Source: Ampelomyces quisqualis
Taxonomy: Eukaryota; Ascomycota; Dothideomycetes; Pleosporales; Phaeosphaeriaceae
Assembly: GCA_018398575.1 (NCBI GenBank)
Contig: JAGTXZ010000018.1
Span: 496,001 to 560,000, forward strand
Length of the DNA: 64,000 nt
Direction of reading: 5' to 3'
Position numbers and translations under genes: made by a program. Positions 33,096 through 44,675 of this stretch are shown here, in pieces. Numbering within the stretch: position 1 is the first letter of the stretch; each line of letters starts with the position of its first letter. Below the pieces are notes generated by a model that saw only the letters and a list, made by a program, of their open reading frames with translations, did no database searches and was not told the origin of the DNA.

Positions 33096-34159
33096 TCAAC
33101 CCCTGCTACTCCGTCGTCTCTGCGCCGCAGCACCAGAGCTCAACACTGCCTCAGGCGTCTTTTCTCCCACATCCTCCATGAACAACAACTTCCTGCCTAC
33201 CTCACGCCTACTGCATCTACCTTTCGGACACGGCGTCGCCGGATCTTCGCATCCGTCCTGATCCTCACTTCCCAGCGTCGAACTCACCTCCGGCGTCATA
33301 AGAAACGCATCGTCCACGCTCCCCTCTTCTCCGCTCTCCTCATCGTCCAACGAGTCAGCACCCATCCATTTTCCAACCATCGTGCCCTGCAACTCCTCCT
33401 TGAAACTCGATACCGGACGTATAAGCTACACAGTGTTATCAGCACACCCGGTCCGAATTGGAATCGTAGGGGCGTGGATGACTTACAGCTAGCTGTGGCG
33501 GCGTGACGTGGATGTGCACGCCGTTGAAGTCGTGGAAGATGTCGAGGTCGGCTGTTGCGGTGGAAGAGGTGTGTGTGAAGCCTGATGAGAATGATGCTGC
33601 GCGCGGGAGGGGCTGGAAGATTTTCGTTGTGAAAATGCTGTTGTGACGGTGCTGGAGGTCATGGAGAGCATGTAAAGCCAGAGTTGAGTGGATTTTGCTC
33701 TGAGATAGGAGGGTCGCGAGTCTCGTTGTGGGATTTGGTCGCTGGGATGATACGATGGAGATGTCTCTTTAGAGCGGACTTGAGGTGGCGGAAGGGACCC
33801 GTCTTGTTATCTTCGAGTTCGTCGTAGCCTTTGAGAACCTTGAGCGTAGAGGCGGAGTCCAGAAGCTCCTCCGTGTATTCAGGAGCCATGGTGTTTGACG
33901 CTCGAGGCGTGTCCTTCGACTTCTTCGTTCGCTTCTTCTTCTTATTCTTCTTCTGCAGATGGAAGAATGAATCTTTACGAGAATCCCCAGGCATAACACT
34001 GGCCACTGACTCCTGCTTCTGATGGATGAGGACTTCCTTGATCGGCATGACAAAAATCTTCGGATGTGGTCGACTGACTGTCTTGGCTTTGTAAACGACA
34101 CCATTGATAGGTGTGATCGGAACGAGATTAGGATATGAGCTCATTGTGGTCCGCTGCAT
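33096..34159 (-). CDS. hypothetical multi-exon protein (first splice junction unresolved)
   Basis: Three coding segments are supported. The 5' segment, from ATG 34159 (or 34144), reads MSSYPNLVPITPINGVVYKAKTVSRPHPK, a Lys-rich run (QKKNKKKKRTKKSK), then APEYTEELLDSASTLKVLKGYDELED. The middle segment, 33699-33487, reads SKIHSTLALHALHDLQHRHNS...DLDIFHDFNGVHIHVTPPQLA. The last segment, 33425-33096, starts LIRPVSSFKEELQG and ends in an acidic then basic tail. The 61-nt intron 33426-33486 is clear (GTAAGT...GTAG). The junction between the first two segments needs a frame change, and no strong donor fits: GTATCA at about 33753 gives the wrong phase, and GTTCTC at about 33841 gives the right one. 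Family not recognised; either a weak donor or a frameshift explains this. Confidence 0.55.
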
Positions 34160-35183
34160 GGTGGGCAGGAATGACAAAGTTGAGACGCGAAGGGGATATC
34201 GAATTTGTGTGCGAAAGGCGAGTTGTCAGTTGAAAGCTGGTGCTTGATGGTCATTGACAAGCAAGTTGTGGTCGGAAGGGATGGAGAGAGTCTAGGTGGT
34301 GATGGAAGAGCTGATATATATAGGTTGGGGTGAAAGTCATTCGTCGCCTGCTCGCTAGCTGCTAGGCGCGAAAAGTGCGTCATGAGTGAATGGTGGCCTA
34401 AGTTTCAAAAAACAGAGTGATTGTTTACCCTTTCGAGGAAGTTACTGGGACTCGTGTTGTAGAAAATAATATATCGCCCGACTATTTTGCGCGAAGGCAC
34501 CGGGAGCTTATAATAGGGCCAGACAGTGACGAAGATGGTTGACAATACAGGGACTTTGGGAATGACCTATCCTAAGTTTCTCTCCTCAAAAGCTTGGCAA
34601 CATTTGATTGAAAATTTCCATTGCCATTGCCCTGGTCAGCAGCTGTCCCGATAGCTTGAAGGCCTATACCATATACTTTCTGCTTCTTCGCACTTGATAA
34701 ACACTGACGCGGAATCATCGACTACTCTTCTAGATTGCCCCCAGATAGCTTCCAGTGCTTCAGCCCCAGGTCGTTGTCTGACCATGCAGACAAAAGAGCG
34801 TCCATGTGAATGTCGCATCCACCACACTCCTACGCAAGCTCACTGATCATATCTCACATCATGTCGCTACTATGTCCATCGTCGGTATCAGAAACAGTAA
34901 ATCAACCCAATATCAATGATCATGACTTCCGGTAACTCCTGTTTGTCGTGATTCTTGTAGCCGATCAGTAAGTTGACGTTATTCAGATCTCAGTGGTCAA
35001 TCGGAGGCAAGTATACTGCCTGCAAGAAAAAAAGCGCGTGGTGTAGTTGAGCAAATACATGCCGCACCAGACCTGATGGGATCTTTTCACTAGCACAGGT
35101 GATAAGCGCATGTATGTCATAGCACAGAGTATTGTGAATATATTAGCCATCGCGGACTCGAGCTCGAGTCAGCTTCTAGTAGC

Positions 35184-35258
35184 TTGACGCCGCTAGTACT
35201 ACCCAGGTTTGATGCCGCTACTACTACCCAGGCTTGATGCCGCTACTACTACCCAGGA
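35184..35258 (+). repeat. 25-base tandem repeat, three copies
   Basis: Three adjacent units at 35184-35208, 35209-35233 and 35234-35258, of the form TTGAYGCCGCTASTACTACC plus CAGGN. Units 2 and 3 differ only at the last base. Unit 1 has two more differences. The repeat sits at the left edge of the A+T-rich desert. Confidence 0.85.
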
Positions 35259-37348
35259 GACTGTCTATCTGTGGCCGGATAGTGTTGAGGATTTGGCGTT
35301 CACTAGCAAGGATAGTTGCAGTGTACGTCCTATCGTTCGTGGTCATTTCAATCACCACAACTTTGTACACGAGGAATTGTATGATTTTGTCTTCTTCTTC
35401 GTTCTTGAGGGCGTTGCAGGCTATATCGATAGCTGAGGTAGGAAGGGCCAGGACTACTTTGACCCTCGCCGACTTTTCAGAGAATCGTGTAGCCTTCTGG
35501 TCTGTTGCTAGGGGCACTAGCCTCAGAAATTTTATGTTAACAGTTAAGATAATCTTCAATACATCAATTAGTAAGAATCTAATCCTCGCATTATCACGAA
35601 GATAAATCATATAGGAAGTCCATCGTCAAAGTAAGTCCTTAAGAGTCTATAGTTACAGAGTAAGCTTGTGAATACTAAATAACCTTAAGCATTTGACTCA
35701 AGCTTCTTACTCAGGAGAAAGGGGCCAAAGCATAAGCCATTCGTGTTGTATAGATACTGCCATTCATTCAGATACAAAGAAGACAAGAACACAACGTGCT
35801 AGAGATACTGCATAATAACAGCTAAATTAGAACAGAGAAGTCGCAGCCATAAAAAGACGTCTTTAGCACAATTAGAGAAATTTTGTGCTGCATGTGCACA
35901 TACTTAATACTCTTAAGAAAACCGCTGCAACCTAACAAGATCAAAAGTTTGTGTAGTGCTTGCAATCGCTTTCTACGCCAGGTCATAGGTAGAGAGAACC
36001 TAAGCCTCTATTAAGGTTCTTCTCGAACACGTGTCAAGGTCTTGGGGCACCTTCTAACTAAACTTTTGTACAATAATGTATTGAGTGTTAGTAACCTTCA
36101 GAATTCTCTAGATTATGCGTGTTCTAGTCAAATGTGATGCTAATAACACCTGGCTCTTAGCATACGTACCAAATTGTTACCATATCTCAGAAAGGATATA
36201 GGAAAGTCTTCAATTAAAGTTCCATCCTCCGTAGCCATGTAAAAGGCATAAAATTTTGGACTATGTTTATTTAGTACCCAGGTCTCTGGATATGAGTCGC
36301 ATAACTCTGTTTGCTAGCACTTATCGTGGATCAAAAATGCCACAAATTTGGTACTTTATTGTGTATTTTTGTATAATCAAGTTCAAGAATAGATAATAGC
36401 CTGAACTCCCAGAATCAATCACCTTCAGTTTTGGGAGGCCTGGTTCCTGCGGGCCCAGGTATCCAAATACCACATTCTTCGAATGTGGTTCGCCGTGGCC
36501 AATCAGGAGATCAGAGATTTCGTGTAGGAAGTGTAGTACTATGCGACGTTAGGTAAAGATAAGCCGCATAAACTCTTCGGGCATACTTCAAAAGCTACCT
36601 ATAAGTGCACCTAAATCGTAGCATATTTGAAAAGGCTAATGTAGTCAACCAGTGTCGAAGTCGTGTTGGTCGTGTCCTAGTCAATCATTTCGAAGAACTG
36701 CAAAGACCTGTTATAACCTGAGCTTTGCCTGGGTATAAACATTATAATTTTTACTTCACTAGTTAGTAATTAAAATTCCTAAGGAAAATTTACCCTCACT
36801 ACTGCTATGCTAATATTGGTCTGGTGTATTGTAAAGTCACTTGCAAGAGAACATGCATAAGTGTCACTACGCTCTATAGCAAGCAAAAGTATGCGTTAGC
36901 AAACATTCTTCAATCCGGACCTAGCTTTGCAGACTGCAACATACAAGTACATTATGTATACTCTGGGATGAATACTTGCTTTTAAATGTTATAGTAGAGC
37001 ATTTAGTTTTGTCTCGCCTATTCTGGCTTCCTTAAATTGCTCGCCACTAGAAGTAGTAGCTTTGGTCATGTCCGCGTACAACATGCGAGTTAACTCTTCA
37101 CATAAATTCCAGAAGAGGTAGGCACCTGGAGAAAATGTACACTAAGACTATCACGTTCGCACATTGTGTCTACAAGCTCGAGACTAAAACACGTAAGCCT
37201 ACCACAGATCAGTATCCACATACAGAACGTGCATTAAAGCACTCAATACTAGCTTGCAAAATTGAAGTCAGTTCCTCAAGAGAAGAATGAATTATTTGAT
37301 GTTACCCATTGGTGAGCGAGCGAAAGCCTTCGTTCCGGTCTGTTTTGT

Positions 37349-37480
37349 ATGAGCGATATTTTAACACGCATTAATGAGCAAATCATTGCGCAAGAGAATT
37401 CATGGAGCGTTGGTGATGAATGGAAAGAGCTCACTGATGACGAACAGTTGGCAGTACAGCTGGACTATTTTGGGTTCTAG
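37349..37480 (+). CDS. candidate small ORF, 43 residues
   Basis: ATG 37349 to TAG 37480 encodes 43 residues: MSDILTRINEQIIAQENSWS, then VGDEWKELTDDEQLAVQLD, ending YFGF. It is acidic, with a regular helix-like pattern and protein-like composition. This is unusual inside an otherwise A+T-rich, ORF-poor stretch. It could be a true small gene, the last exon of a larger gene, or a relic. No homologue is recognised. Confidence 0.3.
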   Translation: MSDILTRINEQIIAQENSWSVGDEWKELTDDEQLAVQLDYFGF

Positions 37481-38305
37481 GCTCGAAAACTAGTCAAACA
37501 ACGCAACGCGTCGTAATCTCATGTCTTCTACTCGAATAGTTCCTCAACCATCTTTTCGGCGCCTGGCACTCATATAAACATGGGGCATGGTGCCACCTTA
37601 CTAATCGTCCGGCTTCTCATGCACTTGTTTGGTCGCCCTTGGCGCCTCTTGATCTCGCCAAGTCCTTGTCAACGACACCTTCAATTGTTGATTGTCGCCC
37701 TCCGTTTGCCTGGTCAGGTACTAAGTGAGCAAGTCATCAAATGCATGCAAGGACAAGTCGAATCAAGTCAATTGAGTTTGGCCCAAGCCAACTACCGGTA
37801 GAGCCAGGTTCTAGATCCAGCTATTTTCGCTCGTCGGCGCGAAGGGGCGGTACGCCATACTCGATAACTCACAATTTCATATATACTGTCCACGACTCTC
37901 GCGAGCTGAAAACATGCGCGCACCGAGAAACAGTAAAAAGAGCCGACAACAGCAAGAGTCAGAATGTGATTGATCAAGTTGACTCAGCTGTGGCTGTTAG
38001 CAGGCCCACCTCCGCAGTGAGTAGCCAATCACGAGCGGCACCACTGTGGTGTGAACTCCTACTCCGCAAGCCAAAGCGCCGTCTTCACAAGAAAGAAATA
38101 AACCAAGGTCCATCACGCTGACCATGCCTGAGACTACCTTACAAGTTGTAGGTGACCAGGTGAGCGGAGCTAAAATAAAACATGTGAATACATATAAGTT
38201 AAGACATGCTCGACGCTTTGTGCAGAACATCATTCAAGCACGGCTTCTCTTTCCACATCAAAATCTCACGTATATCGACACCCCTGTGCCCAGAGACCAT
38301 AAAGC

Positions 38306-38763
38306 ATGTCCACGCTTCAATACTTTGATTATGAAGGCTTCGGCGAACGCTCCAAGAAAGACATTAATTATAGCCAAGCGGTGCGCATAGGGGACCGGAT
38401 CGAAGTTTCTGGTCAAGGTCTGTGATAGTATCAATTCTCGAATGTGACTTTGCACTGACCATGTAAGGTGGCTGGGATCGGATTACAGAGGAGTATCCTA
38501 AGATTTTAGGTGAAGAAGTGGACCGTGCGTTCGATAATGTTGAACACGCCCTGCAGTGGGCTGGAGGAAGCGGCCTCGAGCAGGTGTACAAACTACGCAT
38601 ATACATCACGGGGCCGATAGATGCATATTTCGAGTCGTTGGTTAAGAACCTGAAGGGAAGGCCGGGGTTCAAGGATCATGGCCCGCTTCTCACGGTCATG
38701 GAGGTCAAATCGTTGTACAAGACCATGCGGATAGAAATTGAAGCGGAGGCCTATTTGGGCTGA
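38306..38763 (+). CDS. RidA/YjgF/YER057c/UK114 family protein
   Basis: Two exons (38306-38417 and 38468-38763) with a 50-nt intron (GTCTGT...GTAAG) give 135 residues, normal for the family. The junction falls in VSGQG|GWD. Conserved strings include YSQAVRIGDRIEVSGQGGWD near the N-terminus, EVDRAFDNVEHALQWAGG in the middle, YKLRIYIT and the C-terminal MRIEIEAEAYLG. RidA proteins form trimers and hydrolyse reactive enamine/imine intermediates from PLP enzymes. In this variant the usual C-terminal PxAR...VEIE segment is changed (LLTVMEVKSLYKTMRIEIEA), and the catalytic Arg position is not obvious. It may belong to a divergent subgroup found in fungi. The intron donor is weak but the spliced product is continuous. 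Confidence 0.85.
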
Positions 38764-38961
38764 TCACCCCATACTGTGGGAAATCGATCTAAGAACCAAC
38801 GGGAGAGAACCAACGATCATTAGCGTCATGCGGAAATGTTTGGATTGGTTGGAGTCTGGGCTGCACTAGCTCAGTTCAGGGCTCCCCACTCTCCGTCATC
38901 CACCCTCACCTTGACATCAACGTCTCTCCACAAACTCGTGCAAATCATCACATCACTCATC

Positions 38962-39995
38962 ATGCCGAAAAGGCAGCTTCGTTCACGCCTCAAGCAGACC
39001 GGGAAAGAGTGGGGGAAAGGCCTCAAGAAGATAGCATGGCAAAGCTGCAAATGCGCCCTATACACGATATGTTCCCCCTGCCTTTGTTGCGCAATGCTCT
39101 TCTTTCCTCGACGTCGCAGTTGCATTCATATGGACACATGTTCGATGAACTACCTCATGCCCGAACTTCCAAGCCCACGTCGCAGAGCAATGAGCTTACC
39201 TCTGATCGAGGCTCAGCCTGATCAGAAGACCCTGCACCAACCGCAATCATCATTCATGACGAAACTACCTCTGGAAATTCGGCGAATGATCTACATGGAA
39301 GCTTTGGGAGGCAAGAAGATACATCTCATGACATATCAAGGGAAACCAAAAGCAAGGCAATGTTGGAAAGAAGGAACCTGCGCGTGCGAGTTTTTCGATC
39401 CAGCCAAACAGAAAGACCTGTCCGTTGGTATAGGACTGCTAAGAACCTGTCGTGTGGTGTGAGTCTCCTCGCATGTGTGTGCTAGCCATATTTCTGATCA
39501 TATCGCAGCTATTCCGAAGCAATAGAGTACCTCTACTCTGGCAACTCATTCTCGCTATCGAGTGAAAGAGACGAATATCCTACGGTTCACTTTCTCTCCT
39601 ACTATTTTCTACCCCAGAGACTGGCCCAAATTCGAGATCTCCATATTTACTGGCAACTCGATGGGCTTGCCTATCTTCCAACGCACAACACCGAGCCAAG
39701 ACGCTCTGAGTTCTGGTTCAGCCCTTGGTCCTCCTTGATCAGATTGACTGGACTCCGTCGACTGCGCATCCGTCTCGATTACGCTCAAGTGTTCTGGTAT
39801 GGCGTAGTCGACCACGAGTACTGGAACAAAACAGCGGTCGAGTTGCTTCGGGGAGCAAAGGAAATCACAACACCTCGCACATTCGTCGTATCTATACCAA
39901 GCTCTCGATGCGCACTGGGTGTGGATGTCGGGAATTCGCATTGTATCTTCGAGGTACGGAGCGAAGGTAGGGAAGTCGTAGTGGAAGTGCCATGA
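38962..39995 (+). CDS. DUF7730-type protein (F-box-like N-terminus), paralogue 1
   Basis: Two exons (38962-39458 and 39509-39995) with a 50-nt intron (GTGAGT...CGCAG) give 327 residues. A basic start (MPKRQLRSRLKQTG) leads into a Cys-rich hydrophobic stretch (CKCALYTICSPCLCCAMLFF) that could be membrane-embedded or palmitoylated. The motif SFMTKLPLEIRRMIYMEALGGKKIHL follows, then LLRTCRVV|YSEAIEYLYSGNSFSL and RLAQIRDLHIYWQLD. This is the pattern of the large fungal DUF7730 family, F-box-like proteins of unknown role. An in-frame ATG at 38836 would add 42 residues of promoter-like composition, so 38962 was chosen. The paralogue at 49178 keeps the same intron position and phase. Confidence 0.75.
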
Positions 39996-41266
39996 TCTGG
40001 TAATAGGGACGTCTTTATGTTTTTCAACTGCAATTATTTCTAAATTACGTCAGTAGTCATGCGATGAGCCGATCATCCAAATCTCATGCCGCAGAATGAT
40101 GCCGATACGGAGTACGGAGTAGATTAGCAAGGACGTCGGGAGCCCTACACTCACATTAAGTTAGACTCAAAAGTCTAAAATCCAAACTTTTTCAAATTCT
40201 CTACTTCAACAGCACAAATACTCCGTAAGCAACTTAGAAACGACTTTAGTATTATTATTTTTCTTTGCACTTAGAAAATCCGCGTGATTAAAATAACAAT
40301 TCTGCTAATTAGATACAAAAAACATTCTAGGTGTGCGGGTGGCTGTAAAGGGCGTTAAAACAGGGGCCTATAGGGGTGCGCGATACTTTGTATAGGGGTG
40401 CAGCGTAACACGGACTACACCAACCAGCAACATTACTAATATACAAGGCCGCGAGAGAGTATAAGAACGAGATCACGCTGCGCTCGAGCACAAGCTTAAC
40501 CAGGGTGAACAAGCATACAAATTTCAACACCAATGCACATCTTTTCAATTGTTAGTTAGCATGCTGAAATCGTGCACAAACATAACGCAGAAGGATGCTT
40601 CATCTGCCAAAGCTGCCAACGCAAAGACGCAGGCCAAGCCATTTCCGTATGCCGTGCCAAGATCAACCTTGGCTCATGTTGGCTCAGGTTCCCGATCGGT
40701 TCGTCGCCGGCTAGATATCCAACGTCGGTGCAGCGAATGTCAGCGCGTCGGCGACCAACGTGACAAGATAACCCGTAACAACCTCACGTTCTAGCATGCT
40801 TGGCGACTGGGCAGCCTACTCTCCGCTTTTACACCTACCTATCTCTGACGCCATCGAGCAATCCACACATCCTTCAGCATCGACTCGGGCCCAATGGTTT
40901 CTTCGAACAATCCTAAAGGATTACCCGCACGGGCTTGCTGCTTGCAACAACGACGGAGTCGCCGTTGGGCCCGAGTATGCATGTCAAGCACTGTCTACCA
41001 GGGTAGCTCTCCCCACGTGCCATAGCCATGCTGTGCGTATGGTTCGTGCGTCGAAGTAGCTCATGGAGCCTCGGCCTTGTCACCGTGTGTGGCTTCGTGG
41101 TGACGGACTGAGAAAATATTGCCGGGGGCTCAAGTGGTATCGCCCAGGCTGCCGATAAAAAGGGCCATGCCCGGCGTGGGGCATGGCCTGCAGGAAGCAT
41201 TTTGTTTCCCAGCCTACTGGTCTGATTGAAGCGGAAGTCTCTCGTTAGCTTGGAAACTACTTCACG
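39996..41266. other. intergenic region with TACGGAGTA copies and short direct repeat
   Basis: About 1.3 kb. Two overlapping TACGGAGTA copies lie at 40106-40121, and the reverse form at 40219-40227. TATAGGGGTGC occurs twice (40369-40379 and 40391-40401). A TATA-like TATAAGAAC lies near 40459, and an 81-residue ORF (40549-40794, overlapped by another frame) follows, but its composition does not convince. The right end is the promoter of the phosphodiesterase gene. Confidence 0.45.
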
Positions 41267-42502
41267 ATGCTCTCGCTGATTGCTTCATCCGTTCTTTTCG
41301 GATTTGCTTCCGCAGCAGCCTTACCAGCCGTCGAGACACAAACTTCCAACCATGGCCACAAGAAATTCAACGTCCAGGTTGGCGATAGACCATACTACCT
41401 CATCGAAAACATGGACGAAGGCCCGTTGAAGCAAAAACTTCAAAGCTGTTCCGAACAAGACTTCAAGCCCACCGACTTCTCGATTGCACACCGCGGCGCG
41501 TCCCTCCAATACCCCGAACATACTCTCCAAGCCTATAGCGCCGCGCGCCGCCAAGGTGCTGGTGTAATCGAATGCGACGTGACGTTCACAAAAGACAAGC
41601 AACTCGTCTGCCGTCACGCGCAATGCGATCTGCACACATCCACCAACATCCTCAACACCACGCTCGCAGCAAAGTGTACCACGCCATTCACCCCCGCCGC
41701 AAACGGAACCGCCGCGTCAGCAAAATGCTGCACCTCGGACCTCACCCTCACGGAATTCACCTCCCTATGCGGCAAAATGGACGGCTCCAATCCCAACGCC
41801 ACAACCGCCCTCGCCTACATGGACGCCACCCCATACTTCCGCACAGACCTGTACGCCTCAGGCTGTCCCAAACTCATGACGCTCACCGCGTACATCGCCG
41901 CCGTCGACTCCTGGGGCCTGAAATTCACGCCCGAACTCAAAGCACCCGAGGTCCCCATGCCGTTTGACGGGTACACGCAGGAGCAGTACGCGCAGGATAT
42001 CGTCGACGCATTCGTCGGGCAGAAAATCGACGCCGCGCGCGTGTGGCTGCAGAGTTTTGTCCCGGAGCATGTGTTTTATTGGATTGGGCGTGCGCCCGCG
42101 TTTGGACGGCAGGCGGTTTTGCTCGATGAGCGTGTTGATACGCCCGAGGGGTATGCGAATGCTACGGCTGGGATTCCTGGGCTCGCGGCTAGGGGCGTCA
42201 GGATCCTTGCGCCCGCTATGTTTGCGCTGACCAAAGTCGTTAATGGTGTCATTGTTCCCAGCGAATATGCTGTCGCTGCGAAGAAGGCGGGGCTGGAGAT
42301 TATGGCGTGGAGTTTTGAGCGCGCGGGGTGGTTGAGTATTGAGGGCGGAGGGTATTATTATCAGTATGTGCAGAACGTGACGAATAATGAGGGCGATATG
42401 TACACTGTGCTGGATGTGTTGGTTAAGCAGGTGGGTATCAAGGCCATGTTTTCGGATTGGCCGGCGACGGTGACGTATTATGCTAATTGCTTTGGTTTGT
42501 AA
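41267..42502 (+). CDS. secreted glycerophosphodiester phosphodiesterase
   Basis: A single exon of 411 residues from ATG 41267. Residues 1-17 form a signal peptide (MLSLIASSVLFGFASAA). The GDPD catalytic motifs are visible: HRGASLQYPEHT (His75, Glu84), IECDV (Glu102, Asp104) and the second catalytic His117 in VCRHAQC. These place it in the GlpQ/UgpQ TIM-barrel family, which splits glycerophosphodiesters into glycerol-3-phosphate and an alcohol using a divalent metal. Many cysteines and several NxT/NxS sites (NTT, NGT, NAT, NVT) fit an extracellular or wall protein. The insertion with paired cysteines after residue 119 is typical of the secreted fungal group. A role in phosphate or choline scavenging is inference. 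Confidence 0.92.
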   Translation: MLSLIASSVLFGFASAAALPAVETQTSNHGHKKFNVQVGDRPYYLIENMDEGPLKQKLQSCSEQDFKPTDFSIAHRGASLQYPEHTLQAYSAARRQGAGVIECDVTFTKDKQLVCRHAQCDLHTSTNILNTTLAAKCTTPFTPAANGTAASAKCCTSDLTLTEFTSLCGKMDGSNPNATTALAYMDATPYFRTDLYASGCPKLMTLTAYIAAVDSWGLKFTPELKAPEVPMPFDGYTQEQYAQDIVDAFVGQKIDAARVWLQSFVPEHVFYWIGRAPAFGRQAVLLDERVDTPEGYANATAGIPGLAARGVRILAPAMFALTKVVNGVIVPSEYAVAAKKAGLEIMAWSFERAGWLSIEGGGYYYQYVQNVTNNEGDMYTVLDVLVKQVGIKAMFSDWPATVTYYANCFGL

Positions 42503-42713
42503 GGGATACCGACAGCGATAGAATAAGGTGTGTATATAGGCTGAGGAAAGTAATGATCTGATGAGCATGGGTTGATGTGATCTCTGGCACCTTGGTGCGA
42601 GGTCTTTGCCATGGTCACCTCGTAGCAGTGAATGGAATGGCGAGTTTTGTCATTATTGCCATGTATCAACTTCTCACACACATGGGAATATCATCTTCCT
42701 TCTGCTTACATGA

Positions 42714-44675
42714 TTATGAGGCTTCAACCTTCTTTCCATCTTGCTGGTCCTCCTTACCCCTGTCCTGCTCCCTTTGCAACTCCGGGTTGAGGGGGTGCTT
42801 TGGATCGTACCCAACTCGCTTGACGATACCCAAGCCCTTGGTCCTGCCCTCGCGGAACAGTATTCGATCGCCGACAGTCAAGTACTCCGGTCGCTGTACG
42901 AAACGGAAGGCTACTTGGGCTCGATCTCCTGTTCGGATGTATTGTCGGTCAATGTCGATGATTGCGCAGGTCTGGGAGACAGGGCCAACGTGCAGCATCG
43001 CCTGGTACTTGGTCTTGATGGTGGTAGCGTGTGATAGAATCAGGACTTCGGCGACGAATTCGCGGTACACTTTTGGATTGGGTGGGGCACCAGTCGTCGC
43101 ATCAGGCTTGTCGGGCTTGTGCAGAACGACCATACCTTTCCGAACGTCCTTCCTTCGTACATTCCGTAGCGCGAGACTGGCGGATTGACCGGCAGAACAT
43201 CCTGGAACCTGTATGCGCTTTCGTTCGATAGATCGCACTTTAGTCGTGGTGAACTGCCCGAGACCATCTGGGCCTACCAGAATCGTGTCGCCAGAATGTA
43301 TAACGCCAGACTTTACTACACCCGAGACAACGGTACCGACAAAAGGCACCGAGAAGGTGTCGTTGATGTGGAACTCTAGAGGAGCAGAGCTGTCGTAGTT
43401 GCCGTGGTGAGGCAGAATGTTGAGAAAAGTGCGCACGAGGTCGAGATTGTGTCCAGTAACGTTGGAGACCTGGAAGATGGGGCATATTCGCCGCGACACA
43501 AACTGGGTGGCTGTGTTGACGCACTCCTCTTTGTTCTTGATGAAGATTGGTATCTTGCGAGCGCCGGGCGACTTCAAGATCTTGGTGAGTTGCGTGACGG
43601 TCTGATCCAGAATTTGCGGCGGGCATATGTCGATTTTGGTGATGCAGACCATGACCGGGACATTGAGCGCAAGAGCAATACCGAGATGCTCTTTGCTCAT
43701 ACCGACCAAGCCATTGTTGGCGGCAACCATGAGTAAGCAGTAGTTGGGTTCGCTGGAGAGGAGGCCAAACACAGTGGTGCGCAGGTATCTCTCATGGCCG
43801 GCCAAATCTGTGAAGCTGGTCACTTTCGCCTGCCATGGTCAGTAGAGGCGCCAGAAAAGTCGCGCCAGACTCCTTACAGATCGCCGTCCAATCTCTTCCC
43901 ACGTCAGCTTCCGGCCGGCGGTAGTCGACGTGATAATCTCGCCCTTGCTGTCAAACCCCATGATCTCCATGCCGACAGAGCTGGTCCGGCCGCTCTCCAT
44001 CTCGTGCTTGTGGCGGAAGAGGTTGACGCGTGCTTTGCCACGGCCGTCATCGAGCCCGCCCTTGACGAGCACGCCGAGCATGGTGCTCTTGCCCGCATCA
44101 ACTGGCCCATGTCAGCCTGATCTTCTTCCGGCATGGGCTGTCGGCAACTCACCGTTGCCCACGACTGCGATGCGCGTCTCGATGACGTGGTCGACGCTCT
44201 CTGGCCGTTGGCGCAGCATCATCTTGCCACTCGCGCCCGTCTCCTTTGCGTCGCGCGGGCCAACCTCGACGTCGCCGTCGCCGCCAACGTTGCGCGTCAT
44301 CAGCATCTTGTAGTCGGCCTGGAGCTGCTCGCAGACAGCCGCCACGCGCGCCAGGGCAAACGCCCACGTCTCCTTCGAGAAGCCCATGGAGTCGCCATTG
44401 TCCTCCAGACCGACGTCGAACAGCGCCTCGCCGTGGCCCTCGGCGAGCCGCTCCTTGACAAGCTCGACGAGCGCGGGCACCTTCTCTTCGGCGGGGTCGG
44501 TGAGCAGCGTCTTCAGGCGGACATGCGGCTTGGTGTCGTCGGACAGGCCGAGCTCGTCCAGGATGCTCAGTTCGTCGTGGTCTTCGAGGACGGCGGGCGC
44601 CTGGCCAGCGGGGCGGCGCAGTGCCTGCTGCTTCTGCACGTAGTCGGCAAACTCGCTGAGAGCCTGGCGCCCCAT
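42714..44675 (-). CDS. GTPBP1/GTPBP2-like translational GTPase
   Basis: Three exons (44675-44153, 44101-43878, 43829-42714) give 620 residues. Introns are 51 nt (GTGAGT...CCAG) and 48 nt (GTAAGG...GCAG). The first intron lies within the P-loop codons: VVGN|VDAGKST, near residue 170. Other GTPase motifs are DLAGHERY (G3, near 258) and CITKIDI (G4, near 310). After the G domain come beta-barrel domains II and III, as in EF-Tu/eIF2-gamma relatives (GTVVSGVVKSGVIHSGDTILVG; YRTGDRAQ-like; LTVGDRILFREGRTKGLGIV). The N-terminal 150 residues are GTPBP1-like helical sequence. Animal GTPBP1/2 act on stalled ribosomes and in mRNA surveillance. The fungal role is less clear. A 288-residue ORF antisense to exon 1 is a shadow caused by GC-rich codon use. 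Confidence 0.88.

Larger units (their letters stand above)
34160..38305. other. 4.1-kb gene desert, A+T-rich, with tandem repeat and possible TE relics
   Basis: No recognisable gene. Left part (34160-35180): ordinary intergenic sequence. At 35184-35258 is a 25-base tandem repeat. The reverse-strand ATG-started ORF at 35610-35224 (128 residues) is coding-like in its first two thirds, but its last codons read through the repeat; its family is unknown. From about 35620 to 37560 the sequence is rich in TA, TTA and TAG steps and nearly devoid of ORFs, as in RIP-mutated transposon remains, though no transposon protein could be read. The small ORF at 37349-37480 is listed separately. Confidence 0.5.

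Noticed and set aside
38836..38961. Upstream in-frame ATG for DUF7730 paralogue 1
   Set aside because: The added residues are Ser/Thr/Leu-rich, typical of a translated leader. The basic MPKRQ start matches better.
40549..40794. 81-residue ORF after a TATA-like element
   Set aside because: Two overlapping frames are equally open and neither shows a domain, signal peptide or protein-like pattern strong enough to call.
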